Below the pieces are notes generated by a model. The model was not told the DNA's origin. It saw nothing but the letters and a program-made list of their open reading frames with translations, and made no database searches. Position numbers and translations under genes: made by a program. Shown here one piece after another: positions 44,501-56,500 of a stretch of 64,000 nt of DNA; the first letter of the stretch is position 1; every line of letters begins with the position of its first letter. The stretch is from assembly GCF_040183065.1 (NCBI RefSeq), contig NC_091120.1:14872708-14936707 (forward strand), written 5' to 3'. This stretch comes from Periplaneta americana. Its lineage: Eukaryota > Arthropoda > Insecta > Blattodea > Blattidae.

Positions 44501-47500
44501 AATCGATTCAATAGAAAAGGTCCAACGCAGGGCAGCAAAATATGTCAAAATGGGAAAGGAACATAAGATGGAGAAGAGGTAGTAAAATACTTAGGGTGGG
44601 AATTTCTCAAATCAAAGCGACTTAGTGCATTGTTTAAGGCACAAATGGGACACAAAGCATGGACCGACATCAGTGCTAGGTTAGTGACACCATCATACTT
44701 AGGCAGTGCTGATCATATTAGGAAGTTTAAATGCAGAAAACAAAGAGCGGGACATTGCAAAATTTTCCTTTGTTAACCACAAAATAGTAGACTGGAACAG
44801 CTTACCAGCTGCAATCTTTCAGGGTGGTCCTCTCAAAATCAGTACATTTAAGGAAAGGTTAAGAAGATTAGACTGAAAATTTCATTGTCTGTGCAGGGTA
44901 ATTATCTAAGTTGTGACATGTAATTAAGTTGATAATAGTTAGGTTTAATAGAAGTACTTATAAGTTAGGTTTACTACAGCATAGTTTTTATTTATAGCCC
45001 TAGGTTTATTGCATTTATTTATTTATAGTTAGAATTAAATTTACATTTATTTCATTTTTTTATTGCTGTAATTATTATAATTTTATTACTGTAATTATTG
45101 TAATGTTATTGTTGTATATTATATATCACTGCCACCAGGTGTATACTCAATTGTAGTGTTAATAAATAAATAATAAATACATACATACATACATACATAC
45201 ATACATACTTGTTGATAATTATTTCTAGAAATACTGAACATATTGTAGTAAATGAAGATCACTGCTCTTGTCAGTATTATTTCCTATATTTTTGGTACAA
45301 TTTTGATACATTTGTTTCTTTTATTTATTTTATTCCAGAAAACATGGTGGTTGGTGACATAGTAGAAGGGACTGTTATATTCATCGACTTGCAGTGCAAC
45401 TGTGTGGAGCTGGCCCTCAACCATAATGTCAGGAGCCGGATCAATGTTGTGCAAGGTCAGTGCAGACTGCATTGTGGTTCTTAATTAATCTTGCATGTTC
45501 ATATCAGTAATATACTTTTTATTTTAATTTATTTTATGCCTTGTTTTTATTAGCCTACTATAGGACTATAGCACACTTCATTATTTCACTACGAAACAAC
45601 CTACTTTCCTGAAAGACTTGAGATACACCAGATTCTGAGTACAAATGATCTGGTACATGTATGAGTATAAGCTTCAGTGTCAGTATGACATTACATATAT
45701 TCTAGAATAATCGTATTGGTATTATTATTTCACAGATGGTGAATAAAGTTTAATGTAAAAGTATTGTTCAGTACGTTACAAGAACAGCTTTGAAGACAAG
45801 ATCGTATAACATTTTATTTGTACACATCCCCAAAGTTTGCAGTAATCCAGCGTGTGTTTCATGAACTGTTGAATTTCAATGTATCCGTAATCATAACCTG
45901 TGAACGTTAGACTTGACGTGAGTGTCATCTCTCTTGAACCATTGGAATTGTTATCACTGCTGTTACCTTGTTAAAGACGTTGTTTGCAATGTAGGCATCT
46001 CACATAGTCCACTATACTACTGCTCCCATCAGATAGTTCACTGCTCTGCTCTGCTCTCTTCTCTATTCCCCTCCTCTCTTCACTTCTCTTTTACTCTTTT
46101 TTCTTTGTCCTTCCTTTGTCTTCTACACCTGATCCCATCATAATCTTCTCCTGTTTTTCCTCTTCTTCCATACCCTCATCACAATTTTTTATCTTTGTCT
46201 CTCTTTCTCTCTGCTCATCTCTCCTCTCACCTACTCTCTCTCCTATCCTCTCTCTTTTTTTTGTTTTAATTTTTTAGTTGGTTATTTAATGACGCTATAT
46301 CAACTACGAGGTTATTTAGCGTCGATGAGATTGGTGATAGTGAGATGGTATTTGGCGAGATGAGGCCGAGGATTCGCCATAGATTACCTGGCATTCACTG
46401 TACGGTTGGAGAAAACCTCGGAAAAAAACCCAACCAGGTAATCAGCCCAAGCGGGGATCGAACCCGTGCCCGAGCACAACTTCAGACTGGCAGGCAATCG
46501 CCTTAACCGACTGAGCTACGCCGGTGGCTTCTATCCTCTTCACCCTCCTCCTTGTCCCCACCCCTCTCATATCTCCCTCCCTCTCCTATTCTCTCTCCTC
46601 TCAATCATTTCCTCCTCTCTCCACCCTTCCCTCTTTTCTTCTTTAAAGTCCTCCTTTTCCCCTTTTTTCACTTTCCTCACTTCTCTCTTCTTCGTCTTTT
46701 TCTCTTCTATATCCTCCTTCACTGCAGAGGGTCATACTGTCGGTGACACAGCTCATCTGCCGTGAACCTTGGAGAAGTTAGGGGTAGTTGTTTTGAATGG
46801 TGTGAGGTTAACCTTGTAGCAAGCTGCTGGGTAACGGTACTTTTGGGGCGAATACACTCTGCTTAATCCCCTTTCTATTTTCTTCAAAAAAAAAAATTTC
46901 TCTCCATTTGTACTTGGTTAATAGAATTGCTGGTGTAAATAAATATTCAAAGCTAAGATGAAGTGTGTAGTGTTTGCGTATATATATGTATAGGTGTAGA
47001 GTAGTAACTCTTGTAGAATAATTTCGTGCGTAGTGTTTGCGTATATATAGAGATTAAGCATATTTCTAAGCATGGTAGAGCAGCTGGTTACGGACTGGAA
47101 GGTCCGGGGTTCGTTCCCAGGTGGTGACAGGATTTTTTCTCATTGCCAAACTTCCAGAACGGCCCCGAGGTTCACTCAGCCTCCTAGGTTCACTCAGTCT
47201 CCTATAAAATTGAGTACCGGGTCTTTCCCGGGGGTAAAAGGCGGTCCGAACGTGGTGCCGACCACACCACCTCATTCTAGTGCCGAGGTCATGGAAAGCA
47301 TGGGGCTCTACCTCCATGCCCCCAAGTGCCTTCATGGCATGTTACGGGGATACCTTTACCTTTTATTAGCTGTATATAGCAGATAAATTTATTATCTTAA
47401 ACTTAAATGTGCCTAATCATGTCGCTTCCTAAGAAAAAGAAAGTAAGTCATTCCCAAGCACGTGAAGTAATAGCGAAGGTAATAGAAACGTGTGAAATGA

Positions 47501-50500
47501 AGCCAAGAACAAGAGTCTTACGCATTCTTACTCAGGCCACTAAACGCGCCACATATTACACTGGTGTGTCTGAATTTATGTAAAAACGGTGAAAGACTTC
47601 ACAAAGTCGATCTTTTCTCTTTAATCGAGGAACACAGGCCCCAAGTAAAGACTTTTAGGGTTGACCAAAGACTGGTGGAGTTTGGACACCCCATACTGAG
47701 ACTTCTCCTTATATGTGTGACTTATCCCCGATCGGATTAGCATGGAAAGAGATGAAATAGAAAATAATGTGAGAGGAGATTTATCTTTGCAAAGATTAAA
47801 GGAACTTACAGAAATGGCTTTATCGTTATTAACAAAACAAAATTGGGAGGGTTTTAGTCAATATACATTAGAAGTGGAAAGGGAATATAGATTTCGCCAT
47901 AATACAATGTCTGCAGTAGTGGATAATCTATTTTTTTGGATAACGATAGTGGTAGTGATGATAGCAGCAGTAATGATGATGATGAAAGTTATTCAGAATC
48001 AGCTACTACATTGTAACGCAGCACAAAATTGGTGAGTCAGTGTTTTTATAATACATGTTACATTGCATTTCCAACTTTCTTTCTCCATCCACTACTAGTG
48101 CAAAACTACTCCTTCCAGAGCAGATGAGCTGTGTCACGGACAGTACAGCTGTAATGTTTTCATAACTTGGCTTATGAATGGTGAACAGTTAGATCATTTC
48201 CTGGGAGGTACACCAGTGTGGCTTGTAGAGCCTTTCTTTAATTAATGCTGAGTTCGTGGCAATGAAGTCATTAGCTATCTTGCTCTTCAATATAGGAGTT
48301 AATGCAAATAGAGAAGCACTTTCCACTCATTGGTATATGCATTGAGCTGACTTGTTTCCCGAATTTGAGAGAGAATGCTTGGTAATTCTGTGCAAGACTC
48401 CTAATTTTCTTGTATGGATGAAGCATATGAATGATAAGCCAAGTAGATTTTAATTATTTCAGTTCATTTTCTTTTTTTTAAGATGGTGAGGTAGCTGACA
48501 ATTTGGATGTAGGAATTGGAGTTCGGGGTGAGGTGTTGTCTGTGCGTCAGGAAATGATTGTAGTTCTGCTGAAGGGAGCAGGAAGACAGCAACTTGCATA
48601 CGTCCCGTCACGGTGCCATCCCAATGACTTCTCACCAAATCTGAGTCGTTACAAAATTGGAGAGACTAGCAAGATGATAGTACAGGCGTGAGTGTAAACT
48701 GCATATATTGAATTTAAAAGAAATTGAGGAATTTGATACAGAAGTTTGAAGTTACTAGTTTTAACCATGGATTTGCAGGCTCGAAGTTTTCCATTGTAAT
48801 TATTTTTTAACATGAGACTGTGATTTTCACATTTTTTACTTTTGTACATTCTCACAATAGTAACATTTTCATCTGTCTTGAGATTTTAATAATAGTAACT
48901 TTTTTTTTTTAGTGTGGAGAGAGGAAGAATTATCTGTGTTCAGCAGAGATTTTTCTTTGAAGTTAACAAGCTAAAAGGAAGAGCAATGATTGCAGAAGAA
49001 ATAAGAAAGAAGAAAGAGGCAAGACAATCTAAGATTGATAATTGTAATAGTGGAATACAGAATTCTACATCTGGCATCAAACCTGGTTCTGCTAAGAAAT
49101 CGTCTTCAAAAAATAGTCACAAGACGTCATATGATGAGAAATTGATGATGACCGTTTCAGAAGACGGTGATAGTTCGGAGGGCGAAGAACATAGAAGTAT
49201 AGGAGAAATAGAAGAATGTTCCGAATCAAATGAATTACGTACAGCATTTAGTGATTCTGAAACAGAAGAGACTGTAAAGGGAAGGAAAAAACGCAAGAAA
49301 AGAAGAATGAGTAAAGGAGAGGATTCTGAAGTCAAAGATGACAACAAAAAGAGAAAAACTTCATTGGGTGATGAAGTTAAAGACAGCAAGACATCAGAAC
49401 CAGAACAGCTGTCACGTCTGTCGTTAAGTGCTGGTTTTGTTTGGGATCCAAAACCATCTCTTCTTCCATTGGGAGCAGCTACCCACCAGCCAGACAGTTC
49501 GTCCGAAGAGGAAGAGAATGTTGATAAGGTAAGCAGATGACAAAGTTGTTGTTGTTTTCTAATGCCAGGCGTTTGACAATAAAGTCATTTGACCTCTTGC
49601 ACTCCAATATTTTTCAAAGATATTATCATGGCCAGCCACTGAAGCACAGATTTTGAGGTGTTCCGAATCCATTTCTTGGTTTGAGTTGCACAATGGGCAG
49701 TTAGGGGACTGATATATTCCAATTTTATGCAGGTGTTTAGCCAAACAGTCATGGCCTGTTGCCAATCTAAATGCAGCTACAGACGATTTTCGTGGTAAAT
49801 CGAGAATCAACTGTGGATTTTGATGCAGGGAGTTCCATTTTTTCCCTTGAGATTGTGTTATCAAATTTTGTTTGTTAAAGTCTAAGTATGTAGATTTAAT
49901 AAATCTTTTCACAGAGTAAAACGTAGATTTAGTAACAGGTCTGTAAGTAGCAGTGCTGCCCTTCTTTGCTAAAGCATCCGCATTCTCGTTTCCCAGGATA
50001 CCACAATGGGATGGTATCCATTGGAATACAATTCTTTTATTGAGTGATGTTAATTAGAGAGCATTTTAGTTATTTCTGCTGTTTGAGATGAAGGTGTGCG
50101 TTTAGAGACTATTGATAGAATAGCTGCTTTGGAGTCTGACAATATAACTGCATTCTTAAATTTATTGATGTGGCATAGAAGATTCCTGAGACTTCCACTA
50201 ATTGCAATGATTTCACCATCAAAACTTGTTGTTCCATACCCAAGAGATCTATAAAGTGAGAAGAGACAGCACGTAACACCTGCACCGGCACCTTGTTCTC
50301 TGGAGATCAAGGATCTGTCGGTGTATAAATGAAGCCAGTTTTGTGGAGGGTACCTAATATTAATTGTCTCTAAAGACAATTGTTTCAGTATTTCAGTGTT
50401 TACTTCTGATTTCAGTATTTCTTCTGTTAAATTTAGATTATATTCTATATTTAATAGAGTTAAAGGGTTTGGTTTAATTTGTAAGTTTTCTTTTAAATTC

Positions 50501-53500
50501 GGGATATTGATTTTCTGTTTTAATTCTTGAACAATGGATATGAAACTTTATTGAGTTTTCAATGCCAAGTGTTTCCCGGTAATGTGATAAGTTTTTTATA
50601 TTGAATCAGTGCTTTTTCTTCTATTGTCATGTTGATGCTGTTAATATTAGTGAGGAATCTCATAGAATCTATTGGAGTTGTTTTGATTCCACCAGTAATG
50701 AGTCTGAGAGCTTGGTTTTGAACATATTCTATTTCGTTTATGAAAGGTGAAGTAAGTAAAATTTCTCCGCAGTATGTCAGCACTGGCTGTATAAACATTT
50801 TGTATGTAGTGTTCAAAGTATTCTCAGAGCATCCCCATTTCTTTCCTGCTAGTCTTTTTAGAAGGGAGAATCTTTTACGAGCAGATGACAAAGTAAAATA
50901 ATTTGTACAATTAATAAAGGTCTTAAATGAAGAATGATCTGTGATTGGATTTATATCATTATATGTTACGTTATAGTTAGAATAACAATATTGGTATTTG
51001 GAGTTACGAGTCACCCTCCAACATTAAGAAGAGCAGTGAAGGGAAAGAGACATCTAGGCTTCTGTCACTTGCTTCTTCCATTTTCCTCCGAATCACTTGA
51101 ATCAGTCAGTGCTGTTTCTTGAAGCACCATCTGGCAGCCGTACAGAAACAATGGTACGACACAACTTTGTTTTCAACTTAATTACTGTACTGTATTTACT
51201 CGAATCTACTGCACACATCAGTTTTTAAAGGCTTGAAATAAAATAGAATGTTTACTGGCGATGTAAAGTGCAGCTGCAAAGCTGGTGCGAAATTTAATAT
51301 TACTTTACCCATCAACTATCTGCATTTGCCTTGCTATACTACAGGCTGTAGTCACCTCATTAGCTTTATCGATACTTGTAATTATTGTCTCACCAATCAC
51401 AAGGAGCCTATTTTTTCCTCTTTCCTGTATGATTTTCAAAACCTCTACCTCAAGATGTCTTCCTTTTCATGGGCAGGTTTAACTTCTTTCTTGTCACTTT
51501 AGAAGCAAATATCATTATTTTGTGTTAGCACCATAAGCGAATGTTGCTCTCTTCACACTGAATTCTCTTGCAGTCTGTTTTCATGGTTTTCAGCATAAAA
51601 TATAACCTTTCATTTGAAGCTTGCTTCATACGGCACCTCTGAAGTTTTTACTGGTATTAACAACAATGCCTACAAAAATATGGAAGCGTGCGAAATGAGG
51701 AACGATGAGCAACGGGGTAACCCAATCAGAGCTGTAGCACACACATAACCTAAGCAGAAGAATATGTAGAATCTTCTACCATCTATTCTAATGTGCATCC
51801 CGATTTTGGAGACTAAATTCAGTTGAAAAAAGTTCGCATTCTTCTTATCTCCATAGAGTCATTTCTCAACATCGAGATGTTGTGCCCTAGGTAGATGTAT
51901 TCATCTACATATTCTCTACAAATATTGTCTGCCTTTAATCTGTCCTTTGTCCGCATTTGTCAACTCTTTAGTTTTCGATGTATTCATTTTTAAACCCACT
52001 TCTTTGCTGTATTGGTTCAGTTCATTCAATATGTGTTCTAACTCTGGAGTTGGTTAGTGAACAGTATTATATTGTCACGAAATGCAGATCGGACATTCCT
52101 CTTCCATTCACCTTAAGTCCAGTTTTATTTTCTTCCTCTTCCAACTTCAGGAATAATTTTTCCAATAGGAATTTGGTAAATAGTGTTGAAATATTAGGAA
52201 CATTTAGGCTAAGTTGGCTAATGCAATTACCTGAGCAGGTCATGTGTGCAGTTCCTTTATATTTTTCTAGTTGAGATATAGTTTGGTGTAGATGGAGGTT
52301 TTGCATTAATTTTATAATTATGAATTAAATGTAACAAAATCTCTGTATGTTTCCATAACATTTCACATTCCTCCTCATATCTTTTCCCTCCCTCTCTATT
52401 TGGACAACTGTCACGTATCATCTTTCAAACTACAAAATATAGATGATAATTATCATACTTGCAGATATGGATATACGTTGTAGAAGTATTAATTTCTCTT
52501 TTCAGAAAGAAGGAAAAAAGAAGCGATTGAATCGAGCAGAGCGGGTAGCCAAGGCTAGTATGGAGGAACAACAACTTAGAGAGGCGGAACAGAAATTGGC
52601 TGATATGGACAGAGGTCCACAGTCTGCAGATGATTTTGATCGTCTTGTTTTGTCCTCACCTAACAACTCTGCTTACTGGATCAAGTACATGGCATTCCAT
52701 CTGCAGGTAAGACTGCGTGATTGTCAGTGAGACTAGGAATTAACTTGCTTGCATTTGGTCCTTGAATATAGTCCAGTTATGCTGTTACTGTTCATGCCTC
52801 CGCATTTTCGCAGATGATTATCTACTTTTTTTTCATGCAATAGTGTATAATCAGTAAGCTGCGGATTTTTAGGCACTAAAAACAGTTGAAATAGGCAGGC
52901 AAAATAGGCATTCAAAATTCTAAAATAGGCATTTAAAAAGGCACTAACAAGTTCTAATTCTTAATGACTAACACGACCATAGCGTAGTATTATACACGAA
53001 TTTCTATAGTAATGCCATTATGGCAGTGAATAACTAAATATTCCTCCAAATGTTGTAATGACAACTGATACCTGTTGTCTGTAAGAATGTTCTTAAATTG
53101 GGAGAAACTTCTCTTCACTTCACATGAAGTAATACTTCAGGGATCCAATCCCAGCTGGGGACCAAACTAGTGGGAACGCAGTAATGTCATTGTCATTTCC
53201 AATCAGCAATAACACTTGCTCCCAACCAGGATTTCTTTCCACAATTTTCAAATACTTATTTCTCATTGTTTCTCTCACACTGCTTGGTATTTCTTTAAGA
53301 ATAGTTTCTACTTACTTCATAACTTGCACAGCACTGTAGAGTGGAATATTCCTCGTTTCCAGTTTTGTTATGCAAGCAGGCAGCTTTCCAAAGTTTGCTT
53401 TGATGAAAGCAAGATCAGATGTTAGCTTTGGGTTTGCCAGGATAATATTTGCTGCTGGATAAAAAAGAAACAAATTACAGATTAAAAAAATCAATAGAAT

Positions 53501-56500
53501 AGTCATTAAATTCAAATATAATACATAATACGGATATTTAGGCAGCTTTTAGGCATTTATAAGCAAATAGGCATTTACTAGTGAAATAGGCACTATAGAA
53601 TTCGCATATAATACTCACAATGCCTTAAAATGGATATGTAACCTAAAAGCTTGCGTCTTCAGGTTAGGGATTAAAATAGGCATATATAATCTTTTCGCTG
53701 TAAGAAAAATCCTCATGTAAACAATAGCACATGACTGAAATGAGGCTTCATTGGCCGCTGTTTGGCGCCATAGATCCTCAGTATGTGTTCCCGCCTACTG
53801 TTGTACATTCTGTTTCATGTTGAACATTTCCCGTTACTCGTCAAGTAGGTCTAACCTCACTACTATGCATTCGTTTGCTTAGGAAACATTTACTTTATAA
53901 TTACTGTAATTAAATTATTTTTAAGTCTTATGTCTTCACAAACGACAGTTGAGGATGCAGAAGTCATACTTCAGTACCACGTGCTTACGTGAACAACTAC
54001 GAGCTCAAGTGACACCAGCTTGTTACAAGAACAGACTACCTCGGTATTACTGGTGGTATTCATCTGCGTTCATAGTACATAACAAAATATAAAAGTAGCT
54101 TTTCTTTTACATAGCGTTTTACATATGAGTGAAGTTATATGTTTCATCGTATTTAACAACTAGAATTCAGTTTTTTATTTTCAAATAATACAAGATTGTG
54201 GTTTCCAAATACGAACTATATTTTCCTGCGCCATGTGAGTGTTTCGACTGGGAGCCAATCACGGGTATGACAGCAACGTGCTTATGTTTACATTAGGATT
54301 TTTCTTACAGTGAAAACAGTATACATACAAGTCGGCAGATAGGCATATAGGCATAAATCCGCAGCTTAATAATCAGTTTGTTTTAATAACCTATTACCAT
54401 CCTGAATAGAGCAATTATTATTTTATACACGTATGGCATGTTAAAGCTAGCATAAGAACTTCAATTACCTTTTGTTTTTTATGACGTACTATATTATGCC
54501 ATTAACTTTTTTAGATTTCTGTTGATGTTTTATATTTCAATTTTACTAGGTGACAATTTTTTTTCTTTTTAAGTTAATCTGCGTACTTAGTCTCCATTAT
54601 TCTCACATGTGAAAGTACTCATTGTAGAACTTTTATTTTTCAACCTGTTAATTTAATATATTTTTGTACCTAATAAATTCCGCTTATTGTTCTGTTATAA
54701 TCAACATAGAGTGAGTTTGTTTAAAGTGATAGCATAGGTTCAGTATTTATATTGTAGCTGCTTCCATTTGCTCACCGTGATGTAATGCTGTATTAGGATC
54801 CCATTTCATAGAACAAAAAGCAGCATTGCAGGTTACTTTTTGTAATTGTACTGTGCCCTGTTGCTGTTTACTTTCGCATTTTCTCTCTCTCTTGCATTAG
54901 TCTGTTGATTTGTGAAAAATATATTATTCAACTAAAATATGTATTCATGGCCACCCACACCAATCAGCTGCTTGCTACATGCTGTTGTACAAAATAACGC
55001 ACAAGATACCCACCGGCGATGGGTAGCTTTCAATTGCTACATGCACTCTAAGTTTTCGTGAAAAAGACATGCACAATTGAATGTGTTTCATTCAGTCTTG
55101 CACGCATTACTTGAATGTGTAAAAGTTGGAAGAAAAGTTGAACCATATAGATGCATTTTAAGAATGAGCAGCATTTCATACAGTTGTTATGGCCAAGGTT
55201 ATTGTCTGTTCTGATGTTATCTAGGTTCTGTGCTTTTATTATTGCAGTATGTGCTGGTGGATGAGAGGGTGTTGACTGAAGAAAAACTGTACTGTTAAAC
55301 TCATCACAGTAAATGACAGTTGATTAAAATCCAGTCCTGCAAATCTTTAATAACATGAAAGCTACAACCAGTATCTATATTAATAGATTAACAGTTCTGC
55401 CCTTTACTGAGTTCAGGTGACATGTAAGAGTTTCTCCCTAATACAATTTTTTAAAGGAAAGTCTTCTACAAGTTACTCTGTGATTTAATCAGACGTATAA
55501 CAGTAATATTAAATTTAATAAAAAAAGTTACCTCTTTCCTGTGTTGTGTTTGTTTATTGTTGCAACAAAACCAACCAATGGATCACTTGTTATTTAGTAT
55601 TCTATTCTTAGGATAGTGGCAGGTACTCTGTGGCATACTTTTTAATATTCAGAGTAAATTATTTATTACTTTCAGGCAACTGAGATAGAAAAAGCTCGAG
55701 CAATTGCTCAGAGAGCTTTAACTACAATTTCATTCCGTGAGGAGCAGGAAAAGCTTAATGTCTGGTGTGCACTGCTCAATCTGGAGAATCTATATGGATC
55801 GAAGGTAAGCCTATTTTTTTTCCTTTGCCCTTACTTTTTCCCTTCTCCGGTAATTTGAAAGAGATAAAGATAGAGTTACCATTTTCATTGAAACTTTGGG
55901 TGGAACACTGTTACAACTGTGTGTATAAAGGGCATGTGTAACAAATGTGAAGCATTGTCTGTGCCACTCTGTGTGTGCAGGCATGTCGGTCATAGTCATA
56001 AGTCAGTTACTGTGTACATTACTCTTGTTAATCTATTCACAGAATAAATCTTAACTGTGTCTGCTAATGGTAGCATGACATACATTGAGTGATACTGATA
56101 ACTGATTTGTTATGATCACTAAGGAGCGGATTTCTATGTAAATAAGTATTCTTTTTGCGTGTGATAAAACACAATCAACAAAGTTAAAAATTCCGAACAT
56201 GAAGTTTCAAGTTTAAAACCCGAATTTTATTTCACATAAAAACACATATTTTCACAAAAAAATTATGTAAATACATATTTTCATGAAATGTATTATAAAT
56301 ACATAAATCTTGGAGATTTTTTTACTTAAATAATTTTTTTACAAGAACTTTTAAATATTTTAAAATAAATCAATTATGTCACTCAGAAGTATGTTATCTT
56401 TTTTAAGAATTCTTGGTTGCTTCGTGTTTCTAAGCGCTGTGTGGTGTATCCGTGATCCATTTTTGTAATAGTATTGCCTCAAGTTCTGAGAACTGCTAGG

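Noticed and set aside
46466..46765. 99-codon proline/serine/leucine-rich ORF
   Set aside because: Translation of the SINE edge and the polypyrimidine tract.
50559..51014. Single 151-codon host protein on the minus strand
   Set aside because: The N-terminal third lies in flanking intron beyond the target duplication at 50881-50893; only the rest is LINE reverse transcriptase.
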